A DNA stretch of 64,000 nucleotides from Chryseobacterium sp. SC28 (GCF_003932955.1 NZ_QOVY01000012.1:24350-88349); one strand, 5' to 3'. Shown: positions 55,894 to 63,958, counted from the first letter of the stretch. Notes: generated from the letters alone by a model not told the origin. Made by a program: numbers and translations.

Positions 55894-56097
55894 TTAGTTC
55901 AACTCTTCTATTTCAAAAATTGATAAACTAGTCCCGTTAGTTGCAGTTTTATCGCCATATTTTTCGTTGATAGCTTCTACAACCTCTTTCTGATTTGGTT
56001 TCCTGCTTGCATTTTTGATAAGAATTTCTACATTCATCCCTTTTTTAATGTTGAAACTGTCTCTTTTCGCAGTTACTTTCCATAATTGATTTGCCAT
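55894..56097 (-). CDS. Small conserved-looking protein, 67 residues
   Basis: A 67-residue protein, beginning MANQLWKVTAKRDSFNIKKG. The pattern of a short beta-rich start, a GMxVEI turn and a helix (KEVVEAINEKYGDK) reminds me of the DUF6140 group of small Bacteroidota proteins, but this is tentative. There is no signal peptide or membrane segment. It is 31 bases upstream of the DUF262 pair and on the same strand, so it could be a third component of that operon. Confidence 0.6.
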   Translation of the reverse strand: MANQLWKVTAKRDSFNIKKGMNVEILIKNASRKPNQKEVVEAINEKYGDKTATNGTSLSIFEIEELN

Positions 56098-56168
56098 AAT
56101 TTAAGTTTTATTTGGTTAATTTTTAATTCTCTAAATCTGAATAATTTTGTGGTCTTCTATCACCGAGA

Positions 56169-56501
56169 TTACTCATCCCCAAAAACACTCCTAAATCCCA
56201 AATCATCTTCATCAAAATCTTCATCGTGCCGATTGGGGAACATCATATCCAGTTCTGCCTCCTCATCATAGAAATCAAATTCTCGTTTCATCTTTTGGAT
56301 ATCATTTTTCAATTTTTTCAAGGCATCAGATTCCTTGCGCTCACCTTGGAAATCGTAATCGTCCTGATAGGCATATTCATCTGTCAGTAAGTCTATTTTT
56401 TCTTCCAAATCCGCCACTTGCTCTTCCGCTTCGTAATTGTCGTTGGAGAGCTCTTCATAAATGTGGTGGAACAGTTCTCTTAATCCGTTGATTTCTTCCA
56501 T
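56169..56501 (-). CDS. Acidic coiled-coil protein, 110 residues
   Basis: A 110-residue protein rich in Asp and Glu with heptad-like stretches (NYEAEEQVADLEEKIDLLTD and ALKKLKNDIQKMKREFDFYD), so it probably forms a short coiled coil. It ends in an acidic tail (DEDFDEDDLGFRSVFGDE). No family recognised. It has a perfect -7 element 15 bases upstream and a palindrome at the place of the -33 element, so it is likely the first gene of the transcription unit leading to the DUF262 pair. Confidence 0.6.
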   Translation of the reverse strand: MEEINGLRELFHHIYEELSNDNYEAEEQVADLEEKIDLLTDEYAYQDDYDFQGERKESDALKKLKNDIQKMKREFDFYDEEAELDMMFPNRHDEDFDEDDLGFRSVFGDE

Positions 56502-56515
56502 AGTTCGTTAATTAT

Positions 56516-56523
56516 CAAATGTA
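56516..56523 (-). promoter_or_regulatory. -7 element TACATTTG for the acidic coiled-coil gene
   Basis: Perfect TAnnTTTG on the minus strand, 14 bases before the start codon. The palindrome TTACGGTTTCCCGTAA lies 21 bases upstream of it. Confidence 0.55.
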
Positions 56524-56544
56524 TAAAAAAAGTAAATCCCTACA

Positions 56545-56560
56545 TTACGGTTTCCCGTAA
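56545..56560. repeat. Short palindrome TTACGGTTTCCCGTAA, copy 2
   Basis: Same arms and spacing as the copy at 64-79, with one base different in the centre. It covers the -33 region of the promoter of the acidic coiled-coil gene, an operator-like position. Confidence 0.5.
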
Positions 56561-56567
56561 AACAAAA

Positions 56568-57002
56568 TTAATTTTCATTAATCCACGGGAAAATCGCCTT
56601 CTGCACGGTTTTGCCAATCGTAAATTGCCAGTTCATAATCTCCAGTGGATATTTGAATTTATTCAAAAAGAAGCGCTTTTGCTCCGGCAATTCCTCCATT
56701 TTAATCCGCTCTATTATTTTTTTTTCCTGCAGAGAAAATAGAGAATCGGCGTGGTTCAGAACTTCCAACCGCGAGATTCCAAGCCTGTCGGCAATATCTT
56801 CAATCCTGCAAGTTCTGTAATCTACATTAAGACAGATAATCGTAAGCAGCAAGAGTGCTTCTGTATCACCGATTGCGAAGGTTTCGGAGAGCGCGCGGCA
56901 TTCTTCTTGAAAGTCGGTTTTACATTGTTCCAAGCCTACGAAGGACATTTCGGAGTTTCCTAAGTAGAAATTGTTGACAGATTCGAAAATGTGGTACATC
57001 AT
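56568..57002 (-). CDS. Winged-helix-like protein of unknown function
   Basis: A 144-residue protein. Residues about 40-120 look like a winged helix-turn-helix (LLLTIICLNVDYRTCRIEDI, then ADRLGISRLEVLNHADSLFS and a wing with LQEKKIIERIKM). No ATPase or other domain follows. In related-looking Bacteroidota proteins this kind of domain can precede an AAA ATPase, so this may be a truncated remnant, but I cannot show it. It begins 8 bases after the frameshifted gene upstream, in an operon-like arrangement. Confidence 0.6.
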   Translation of the reverse strand: MMYHIFESVNNFYLGNSEMSFVGLEQCKTDFQEECRALSETFAIGDTEALLLLTIICLNVDYRTCRIEDIADRLGISRLEVLNHADSLFSLQEKKIIERIKMEELPEQKRFFLNKFKYPLEIMNWQFTIGKTVQKAIFPWINEN

Positions 57003-57010
57003 TTATTTTT

Positions 57011-57524
57011 TTAAAGTTTAATAATCTGGTTTATAAATGTTTCGGTCAGTTCGCAAGTTTTATTTTGAGCATTAATTAAAGGAGTTTCTACAAACTGTGA
57101 ATACTCCAAAGATTTATCCACATTCTCCAGCCACCGGACAAAGGAATAATCCCCATCCTTTATCTTTATCAAATCGAGATCTTCCAACTCGCGAAGTGCC
57201 TTGTTCATTTTCAGAAATTCTAATGACGTCAAACCAACCAGCGGTGCCAATTGCCCAATCGTGATGAAATAAGTATCAACCTCACTATTTGTTGTTGGCA
57301 AACGGCACAAAGGATGGTTTTGAAGGCAACATATAGTAATCATTTTCCCGTTGGTCTGCTTTGTTGTAAACCCGCACCAAATAAAATTCGGCGTTGCTGA
57401 TCTGGATAAGGCTTTTGTCTTCCAATTCAAAAATGCTGTCGCGAAGTTGCAAGATCATTAAATTCTCGATATCCATATAAAAAAACCGTTCTATATCTGC
57501 AAAAGTGATGAAGTTTGTTTTCAC
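57011..57524 (-). pseudogene. Frameshifted winged-helix-like gene
   Basis: Two overlapping frames together give one sensible protein. The first reads MKTNFITFADIERFFYMDIE onward from a GTG start that overlaps the previous stop, and ends at a TAG after PFANNK. The second carries on with SEVDTYFITIGQLAPLVGLT and ends in ETFINQIIKL. Removing one A from the AAA at 57289-57291 joins them into about 170 residues (PFANNNSEVDTYF). This may be a true mutation or a one-base sequence error. The product looks winged-helix-like, similar in style to the next gene. Confidence 0.55.
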
Positions 57525-57767
57525 ACCTTTCGTATTTCAAATAGACATAGATGATAATTCCGAGTACCCGATACCGAGAATTGCTCCAAAATAGTAGAAG
57601 TCTCCTCACTCCACTCTCTTTCTAAATCTTCAAACCAATTTGTTTGCGTTGGTGCCAAATATTCCCCGAAATAAATTTTCTCCCTGCAAATACGGGAGTA
57701 AATCATGATTTTTTTGCTGCATTTTTTGCAGAAGCTCAAAAAATTCTATTTGTTTTTCTGTCATCAT
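57521..57767 (-). pseudogene. Small frameshifted gene
   Basis: It starts with MMTEKQIEFFELLQKMQQKN and runs to a stop after NANKLV; the neighbouring frame continues as EYLAPTQTNWFEDLEREWSE and ends in LFEIRKV with a stop that overlaps the next GTG start. Removing one G from the GGGG at 57664-57667 would join the two into an 82-residue protein. No family recognised. The 5' end of the accessory operon seems to lie here; the 220 bases between it and the amylase gene hold only the divergent promoter regions. Confidence 0.45.
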
Positions 57768-57990
57768 CTCTATTTTTTTGACAAAACTATGATACCAAAC
57801 GGACAAAAGGTGTCCATCAAAAAAATATTTTTAAAATATTAGCATAATCAAATTCCTCGGGCTTTCTCATTTTTTATTACATTTACAAAATAGACTGCAA
57901 GATCCCGCAATAGCCAACGGAAAAGATTTTTCAAATGAACAATCTCCCGAAAGTGTTGCAGTAGGATCATAAAAAATTAAAGATATACAG

Positions 57991-59346
57991 ATGAAAAAGC
58001 TGATTCTTCTGCCGGCAATCGCCGCTTTACTATTATCCTGCAATACCCTGAAACCCACTGAAAAAACATCTATGGAACACCCTCAAGACTGGAAAAAAAC
58101 CACCAATATATACGAAGTCAACATTAGACAGTACACGCCCGAAGGTACTTTTGCCGCTTTCGAAAAAAATCTTCCGAGACTCAAAAAAATGGGCGTAAAA
58201 ACGCTTTGGTTGATGCCAATTACACCCATTGCGCAACTCAACAAGAAGGGGAGCCTCGGCAGTCAGTACGCGGCAGCGGATTATACGTCGATCAATCCGG
58301 AGTTCGGAACCTTGGAAACCTTCAAACATCTGGTGGACGAGGCGCACCGAATGGGTTTCAAAGTCATTATCGACTGGGTGGCCAATCACACCGGCTGGGA
58401 TCACGTCTGGACCAAGTCTCATCCGGAATATTACCTCAAAGATGCCGATGGAAGTTTCCACAAAGCCAGCGGAATGGATGACATCATAGAACTAGACTAC
58501 TCCAACAAAGAAATGCGCCTCGCGATGATAGAAGCGATGAAATATTGGGTCAAAGAAACCAATATCGACGGCTTCCGGTGCGATCTTGCCAGCTGGGTGG
58601 AAGTCGATTTCTGGCAACAGGCACGGCCGGAAGTAGAAAAACTGAAACCCCTATTCTTCCTTGGCGAATTTGATGAGCTGGAGGCGCCCGAATATGGAAA
58701 AGTTTTCGATGCGAGCTACACTTGGAAGTGGATGCACCTCACTCAGGATTTTTATCAAAAGCATTTGCCGCTCTCTGAGCTCAAAAATCTTTTGGAGCAA
58801 TATTCCAAATTGGGCGACAACTCGATGAGAGCGTGGTTTACCAGCAATCACGACGAAAACTCCTGGAACGGAACAGAATATGAAAAGTACGGCGATTTTG
58901 CGCCTGCATTAGCCGTTTTCTCGGCAACGTGGAACGGCGTTCCCTTGCTCTACAATGGCCAAGAGCTGCCGATGAAAAACAAACGGCTGGAGTTCTTCGA
59001 GAAAGACCCGATTCCTTGGACGGGGAAATATGAATTGGAAGATTTTTACCGAACGCTATTCGAATTGAAATCCGAAAATCCTGCGCTGCGAGGCGGCGAT
59101 CCGGCCGTGACCACTTTTTGGGTCAATACCAATGCCAACGAAAAAATCTTGGCTTACCTCAGGAAAAATGGCGACCGAGAAGTTTTGGTTTTAATTAATA
59201 CCACCAAAGATCCTGTTAATTTTAAATTGGACGATGACAATGTTGGCGGCAATTTCAAAAATGTATTTTCGAAATCTAAAAATGAGCTGCTCAAAGGTTC
59301 CGATGTCAGTCTGGATGCTTTTGGGTATTTGGTTTACGAGAAATAG
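57991..59346 (+). CDS. GH13 alpha-amylase-family lipoprotein
   Basis: A 451-residue glycoside hydrolase with a lipobox (LLLSC, Cys17), so it is membrane-anchored in the envelope. The four GH13 regions are intact: DWVANHT (128-134), GFRCDLASW with nucleophile Asp198, FLGEFDE with acid/base Glu226, and FTSNHDEN with Asp288. A C-terminal beta domain follows (about 370-451). It should cleave alpha-1,4-glucans or maltooligosaccharides. No Sus-like genes are nearby, so it works outside a classical starch-utilisation locus. Confidence 0.93.
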   Translation: MKKLILLPAIAALLLSCNTLKPTEKTSMEHPQDWKKTTNIYEVNIRQYTPEGTFAAFEKNLPRLKKMGVKTLWLMPITPIAQLNKKGSLGSQYAAADYTSINPEFGTLETFKHLVDEAHRMGFKVIIDWVANHTGWDHVWTKSHPEYYLKDADGSFHKASGMDDIIELDYSNKEMRLAMIEAMKYWVKETNIDGFRCDLASWVEVDFWQQARPEVEKLKPLFFLGEFDELEAPEYGKVFDASYTWKWMHLTQDFYQKHLPLSELKNLLEQYSKLGDNSMRAWFTSNHDENSWNGTEYEKYGDFAPALAVFSATWNGVPLLYNGQELPMKNKRLEFFEKDPIPWTGKYELEDFYRTLFELKSENPALRGGDPAVTTFWVNTNANEKILAYLRKNGDREVLVLINTTKDPVNFKLDDDNVGGNFKNVFSKSKNELLKGSDVSLDAFGYLVYEK

Positions 59347-59431
59347 ATTTAATGAGAGTTGATTTATTTTATTAGGTAGTTCTTTAGACTTTCCAGATCA
59401 TAGACTGATTGAGGATCGATCAATAACAAAC

Positions 59432-59469
59432 AACCCTTTCAACATTAGAGACGTTGAAAGGGTTATTTT
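59432..59469. terminator. Terminator between the amylase and oxidoreductase genes
   Basis: Twelve-base stem AACCCTTTCAAC / GTTGAAAGGGTT with a 9-base loop, followed by ATTTTT on the plus strand. A weaker T-rich stretch follows on the minus strand, so it may serve both convergent genes. Confidence 0.85.
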
Positions 59470-59510
59470 TACGAATTAAATTGCGAAAATAATTAAATGA
59501 TGAACCCGAT

Positions 59511-60164
59511 TTAATATCCTGCTGTAAAACGTTTTCTGATAAATCTATTTTGCTCCAGCTCATCCACCAAAGCAACGGCCACGTCTTCTACCGACAGAAC
59601 GTTTCGTCCATTCTCGTCGAAGACCGGATTTTCCAATCCAATTCTGTAAGTGCCTCTTCGCACGCCCGCGGTCTCCTGATTCATCTCGATGGCCGGAGAG
59701 AAAAACGTCCAGTCCAGCACATCGTTCTTTTTGATGATTTCCAGATAATCTCTTGCGGATTGCGAAGCCGGTTTGATCTCTTCCGGCACGTGAGGCCCAT
59801 CGACCACCTGTTGGCCATCAATGTAGAGACTGCCGGCACCGCCAACGGTGATGAATCGCTTAACGCCTGATTTCTCCACCGCTTTTTCGATATTTTGACT
59901 ACCCTTCAGAAAATCTTCGTAGATATTCGGGTTATTCCATCCCGGATTGAAGGCGCTGATTACGGCGTCATTTCCTTCCAGAACTTTTGCTAATTCGTCC
60001 ACCTGATTCACATCTGCGCTGATGGGATGCACGTTGTCTCTCGGTTCTATTTTGGAGACGTCTCTCGCGATGGCATTTACTTCATAGCCGCGGTTTGCAA
60101 GCTCGTTTACGATGTGTTGTCCTACGAAGCCTGTGGCTCCGATTACTGCTACTTTTTTGCTCAT
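59511..60164 (-). CDS. NAD(P)-binding oxidoreductase (atypical SDR, YwnB-like)
   Basis: A 217-residue Rossmann-fold protein. The dinucleotide motif VAVIGATGFVGQHIVNEL (GxTGxxG type) is at the N-terminus, with VISAFNPGW and FITVGGAGSLYID in the middle. The catalytic Tyr-Lys pair of classical SDRs is not evident, as in the NmrA/HSCARG-like atypical group; the role may be redox sensing or quinone reduction. The adjacent upstream gene on the same strand is an Rrf2 regulator, a pairing known from B. subtilis ywnB/ywnA. A TGTAA-N9-TTACA repeat lies 20 bases upstream of the start. Confidence 0.88.
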   Translation of the reverse strand: MSKKVAVIGATGFVGQHIVNELANRGYEVNAIARDVSKIEPRDNVHPISADVNQVDELAKVLEGNDAVISAFNPGWNNPNIYEDFLKGSQNIEKAVEKSGVKRFITVGGAGSLYIDGQQVVDGPHVPEEIKPASQSARDYLEIIKKNDVLDWTFFSPAIEMNQETAGVRRGTYRIGLENPVFDENGRNVLSVEDVAVALVDELEQNRFIRKRFTAGY

Positions 60165-60183
60165 AATATTTACTTTAATTAAT

Positions 60184-60202
60184 TGTAATATAACTTGTTA
60201 CA
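60184..60202. promoter_or_regulatory. Candidate Rrf2 operator 1 (TGTAA-N9-TTACA)
   Basis: Inverted repeat in the 55-base gap between the Rrf2 gene and the oxidoreductase gene. The same arms and spacing occur upstream of the Rrf2 gene itself. Confidence 0.6.
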
Positions 60203-60219
60203 TTTTTTCACGAAAATTT

Positions 60220-60630
60220 TTACTCGAACTGATCGCTAAAATCGGATAGTTTTTTACTTTTCAAAAATTGGGACACCAAATCGTCGGTTTCCGAAAATAA
60301 GGCATCCAAGTTCTTATTAATGTCTTTTCCTATCGTGCAGATCGGATTGGGATGTTGATTTTTTTTACCAAGGATTTCTGAACTTTTTATCGCCTGATAA
60401 ATTTCTGCAACACTGATTTCTTCTGCATTTTTGCCCATTCTGACGCCGCCGTCTTTTCCCAACCGACTCTCTACTAGGCCGGCTTTTTTCAAATTTATCA
60501 GCTCTTTGCGCACCATCGCCGGATTAATGTTGATGCTTGCTGCCAACCAGTCAGACGTGTGCCATCTCTGTGAATCTTTCGACAGAAGTATCATGATATG
60601 GATTGCGGTTGCGAATCTTGTGTTGCTCAT
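60220..60630 (-). CDS. Rrf2-family transcriptional regulator (YwnA-like)
   Basis: A 136-residue winged-helix repressor. The N-terminal region RFATAIHIMILLSK, the recognition part INPAMVRKELINLKKAGLVE and the wing with GKDGGVRM are typical of Rrf2. Only one cysteine (Cys98) is present, so it cannot bind a three-cysteine Fe-S cluster like IscR or NsrR and may sense thiol-reactive stress instead. Two matching inverted repeats flank the gene, fitting self-regulation and control of the oxidoreductase gene. Confidence 0.9.
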   Translation of the reverse strand: MSNTRFATAIHIMILLSKDSQRWHTSDWLAASININPAMVRKELINLKKAGLVESRLGKDGGVRMGKNAEEISVAEIYQAIKSSEILGKKNQHPNPICTIGKDINKNLDALFSETDDLVSQFLKSKKLSDFSDQFE

Positions 60631-60637
60631 CAGAAAA

Positions 60638-60645
60638 CAAATTTA
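60638..60645 (-). promoter_or_regulatory. -7 element TAAATTTG for the Rrf2 gene
   Basis: Perfect TAnnTTTG on the minus strand, only 7 bases before the start codon, predicting a leaderless or near-leaderless transcript. Operator 2 lies 15 bases upstream, in the -33 region. Confidence 0.45.
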
Positions 60646-60660
60646 GTAAATATTTTTAAT

Positions 60661-60679
60661 TGTAACAAAATTAATTACA
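60661..60679. promoter_or_regulatory. Candidate Rrf2 operator 2 (TGTAA-N9-TTACA)
   Basis: Identical arms and spacing to operator 1, about 31 bases upstream of the Rrf2 start codon. A further half-site TTGTAA follows at about 60688. Confidence 0.6.
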
Positions 60680-60827
60680 GTTAAAAATTGTAAAAAAATA
60701 GTGCTGGAATTTAAACACCATGACTCAATTTTTGCAATGTTTTTAAATGAAAATCTTGCCAAAATATAAACTTTGACAAGATTTTTTTTATTATTAGATC
60801 CGTTTTAGTAGTGAAAATTTTGCTAAT

Positions 60828-61970
60828 CTATTTTTTCGCAATCGCTCTGGAAATCACAATCTTTTGAATCTCGGACGTGCCTTCGTAGATTTGTGTGATT
60901 TTGGCATCGCGCATCATCCTTTCCACGTGATATTCTTTCACATAACCGTAACCGCCGTGGATTTGAACCGCTTCAATCGTTGTATCCATCGCTACTTGTG
61001 AGGCATAAAGTTTTGCCATTGCGCCACTTTCCGAGATGTCTTTGCCTTCATCTTTCTCGGCGGCGGCTTTGTAGATCAGCATTCTTGCGGCCATAATATT
61101 CACGTGCATATCAGCTAATTTGAAAGCAATTGCCTGATGATTGATGATTTCTGTCCCGAAAGATTTTCTCTCTTTAGCATATTTTAAAGATAATTCATAA
61201 GCGCCGGAAGCAATTCCCAAAGCCTGAGACGCAATCCCGATTCTGCCGCCGTTGAGTACGGCCATTGCAAATGTGAAACCAAACCCGTCCTCTCCTATTC
61301 TGTTTTCCTTGGGAACCTTCACGTCGGTAAACATTAACGAATGTGTATCACTTCCTCGGATTCCCAATTTATCCTCTTTCTTCCCTACTTGGAAACCTTC
61401 CCAACTTCGTTCCACGATGAATGCATTGATTCCCTTATGTTTTTTCTCGGGGTGCGTTTGCGCCATCACAACATAGTAAGTTGCGTTGCCACCATTGGTA
61501 ATCCAGTTTTTGGTTCCGTTTAACAAATAATAATCGCCCTTATCTTCAGCGGTGGTGGCTTGAGATGTGGCATCTGACCCCGCTTCCGGCTCCGACAGGG
61601 CAAAGGCGCCAATCACTTCGCCACTGGCGAGCGGTTTCAGATATTTCATTTTTTGTTCTTCGTTGGCAAATTTTTCTATGCCTGCGCAGACCAAAGAATT
61701 GTTCACAGACATCACCACGGCCGCCGAAGCATCAATTTTGGCTATTTCTTCCAGAGCCAAAACATAAGAAATGCTGTCCAAGCCCGCACCCCCGTATTTC
61801 GGATCCACCATCATTCCCAAAAATCCCATTTCTCCCATTTTTTTGACGGCTTCGTGCGGGAACTTCTGTTCTGTATCCCTTTCTATTACGCCTTCCAAAA
61901 GCTCCGCATGCGCAAAGTCTCTTGCCGCTTGTTGAATCATTTTTTGCTCTTCCGTAAGATTGAAATCCAT
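60828..61970 (-). CDS. Acyl-CoA dehydrogenase
   Basis: A 380-residue flavoprotein that introduces the alpha-beta double bond into acyl-CoA in fatty-acid or branched-chain amino-acid breakdown. Signature 1 is GAFALSEPEAGSDA, signature 2 is QIHGGYGYVKEYHVERMMRD (the last stretch near residue 335), and the catalytic Glu is in QIYEGTSEIQ. Residues match short-chain (butyryl-type) members. The electron acceptor ETF is not in this window. It is divergent from the acyl-CoA ligase gene, a sensible functional pair. Confidence 0.94.
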   Translation of the reverse strand: MDFNLTEEQKMIQQAARDFAHAELLEGVIERDTEQKFPHEAVKKMGEMGFLGMMVDPKYGGAGLDSISYVLALEEIAKIDASAAVVMSVNNSLVCAGIEKFANEEQKMKYLKPLASGEVIGAFALSEPEAGSDATSQATTAEDKGDYYLLNGTKNWITNGGNATYYVVMAQTHPEKKHKGINAFIVERSWEGFQVGKKEDKLGIRGSDTHSLMFTDVKVPKENRIGEDGFGFTFAMAVLNGGRIGIASQALGIASGAYELSLKYAKERKSFGTEIINHQAIAFKLADMHVNIMAARMLIYKAAAEKDEGKDISESGAMAKLYASQVAMDTTIEAVQIHGGYGYVKEYHVERMMRDAKITQIYEGTSEIQKIVISRAIAKK

Positions 61971-62115
61971 AAGTTTTTATTATAATTTTGATTGTAAATA
62001 TAAGCTTTTTAAGAAAAAATAAAAGCAAATTGACGGGTTTTGTTGGTTGAGAAAAAAAAATTATATTTACGGCAATGTAAACTCAATTTTAATAACATAT
62101 TAACAACAATTTTTT

Positions 62116-63882
62116 ATGAACCCAAAAAGAATATTTGATTTTTCTACGCTGGTCCTAGAAAAATATCCCAAAGAAGATTGTCTGGCAACCAAAAAAAAAG
62201 GTAAATGGATCAAAACATCCACCATGGAATTTGTAAACCTGGGGAACAAAATTTCTCGCGGATTATTGAAATTGGGCATCAACCCGGGTGATAAGATCGG
62301 CCTTATTTCGACCAACAACAGAACAGAATGGGCAGTGATGGATCTGGGAATTTCTCAGATTGGCGTCATCACAGTGCCTGTCTATCCATCGATTTCCGAA
62401 GAAGATTATATTTATATCTTTAATGATTCCGAGATTAAATATTGTTTTGTTTCTGATAAGGAACTTTATAAAAAACTCATCAAAATAAAGGCACAAATCC
62501 CATCAGTTGTGGGGATTTTTACATTTGATGAGGTAGACGGAGCTCCCAATTGGAACGAAATTCTTGATCTAGGAGAAAACGACTTGACTCAAGATGAGGT
62601 AGATGATCTTGCAAAAGCCGTAAATCCGGATGATATCGTCACCATCATCTACACCTCAGGTACCACCGGAAGGCCAAAAGGCGTGCCGCTAACCCATCAC
62701 AATCTTGTATCAAACGTGCTGGCAAGCACGCCGAGAATCCCAAAAGACAAAAGCATTGACTACAAGGAATTGAAGACTCTGAGTTTCCTTCCAATCTGTC
62801 ACGTTTTCGAACGAATGCTGTACTATCTTTACTTTAGTAACGGTATTTCTATTTATTTTGCAGAAAGCATCGATAAAATCGGCGAAAATGTGAACGAGGT
62901 AAAGCCTCATTATATGACCGTTGTGCCGAGGGTAGTAGAAAAGGTTTATGATACTATTTATAACAAAGGTATTGCCTCCGGCGGATTGAAGGCAAAAATT
63001 TTCCTTTGGTCCATCGGGATCGCGGAGAAATATGAAATTGGCAAACCTAAATCCCTGATGCACATCATCGCCGACAAACTGGTTTTTAAAAAATGGAGAG
63101 AAGGTCTGGGTGGGAATTTCATCACCTTGGTTTCCGGCTCTGCACCGCTATCAAAGCGACTGAACATCATCTTCCATGCAGCGGGCATTCCTATTTTGGA
63201 AGGTTATGGCTTGACGGAAACATCCCCGGTAATTTCGGTTAACAGCCCCGGACATGTGAAACCCGGATCCGTAGGCACCCCGCTGGAAAATCTGCAAGTA
63301 CGAATAGAATCGGACGGCGAAATTGTGGTGAAAGGACCATCGGTTTTTAAAGGTTATTATAAAGACGAAGAAAAAACCAAAGAAGCCTTCACAGACGACG
63401 GTTTTTTCCGTACCGGCGATATCGGCATGATTGATGAAGACAATTTCCTCTACATTACCGACAGGAAAAAAGAAATGTTCAAAACCTCGGGCGGAAAATT
63501 TGTAGCACCGCAGGTCATCGAAAACTTGGCCAAAGCTTCGAAATTCATTGAACAAATAATGGTTGTGGGAGAAGGCGAAAAAATGCCTTGCGCACTCATC
63601 CAACCGGACTTTGCCTACGCCAAAAGCTGGGCCGATCTTCACAAAGTCAAAGTAACAGAGTCTCCTAAAGAAATCGCCGCCAATCCTGCCATAAAATCTA
63701 GGATTGAAAAGGAAATTGAAAAAGTCAACCAGGGTCTCGGTAAATGGGAACAAATCAAAAAAATAGAACTGACGCCCAAAGCTTGGACTGTCGAAAACGG
63801 CTTGCTCACCCCAACGCTTAAACTGAAAAGGAAAGCGATAAAGGCCGAATTCCAAGATCTCTACGACAGATTATACCGCTAA
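62116..63882 (+). CDS. AMP-forming long-chain acyl-CoA ligase (FadD15-like)
   Basis: A 588-residue adenylate-forming enzyme activating fatty acids to acyl-CoA. The P-loop-like motif is TIIYTSGTTGRPKGVPLTHH (about 178-197), the A5 region GYGLTETSPVIS, the A7/A8 region GEIVVKGPSVFKGYY and FFRTGDIG, and the hinge YITDRKKEMFKTSGGKFVAP. Length and the FLPICHVFERM stretch fit the long-chain group widespread in Bacteroidota. It lies divergent from the acyl-CoA dehydrogenase gene; a TATATTTA sequence about 50 bases upstream is a near-consensus -7 element. Confidence 0.94.
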   Translation: MNPKRIFDFSTLVLEKYPKEDCLATKKKGKWIKTSTMEFVNLGNKISRGLLKLGINPGDKIGLISTNNRTEWAVMDLGISQIGVITVPVYPSISEEDYIYIFNDSEIKYCFVSDKELYKKLIKIKAQIPSVVGIFTFDEVDGAPNWNEILDLGENDLTQDEVDDLAKAVNPDDIVTIIYTSGTTGRPKGVPLTHHNLVSNVLASTPRIPKDKSIDYKELKTLSFLPICHVFERMLYYLYFSNGISIYFAESIDKIGENVNEVKPHYMTVVPRVVEKVYDTIYNKGIASGGLKAKIFLWSIGIAEKYEIGKPKSLMHIIADKLVFKKWREGLGGNFITLVSGSAPLSKRLNIIFHAAGIPILEGYGLTETSPVISVNSPGHVKPGSVGTPLENLQVRIESDGEIVVKGPSVFKGYYKDEEKTKEAFTDDGFFRTGDIGMIDEDNFLYITDRKKEMFKTSGGKFVAPQVIENLAKASKFIEQIMVVGEGEKMPCALIQPDFAYAKSWADLHKVKVTESPKEIAANPAIKSRIEKEIEKVNQGLGKWEQIKKIELTPKAWTVENGLLTPTLKLKRKAIKAEFQDLYDRLYR

Positions 63883-63890
63883 AAGTTAAG

Positions 63891-63926
63891 AATCCGTCTC
63901 ACAACAAAAAGTGAGTCGGATTTTTA
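63891..63926 (+). terminator. Terminator of the acyl-CoA ligase gene
   Basis: Stem AATCCG-T-CTCAC / GTGAG-T-CGGATT (one T-T mismatch) with an 8-base loop and five T. Confidence 0.85.
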
Positions 63927-63958
63927 ATTTTTATCTATTCATATTCTTTAGTAAAAAA

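Noticed and set aside
56568..56640. A possible third frameshift at the end of the winged-helix-like gene, where another frame reads a plausible C-terminus (YELAIYDWQNRAEGDFPVD)
   Set aside because: Both frames end sensibly within 80 bases and nothing else favours the shifted one.
51322..57990. A prophage or integrative element carrying the accessory block
   Set aside because: No integrase, capsid, portal, terminase, conjugation gene, tRNA at an edge or flanking direct repeat was found.
63151..63855. A 234-codon antisense frame in the acyl-CoA ligase gene
   Set aside because: Composition is dominated by Phe and aromatic residues, as expected for the complement of a Lys/Glu-rich gene. The sense gene is unmistakable.
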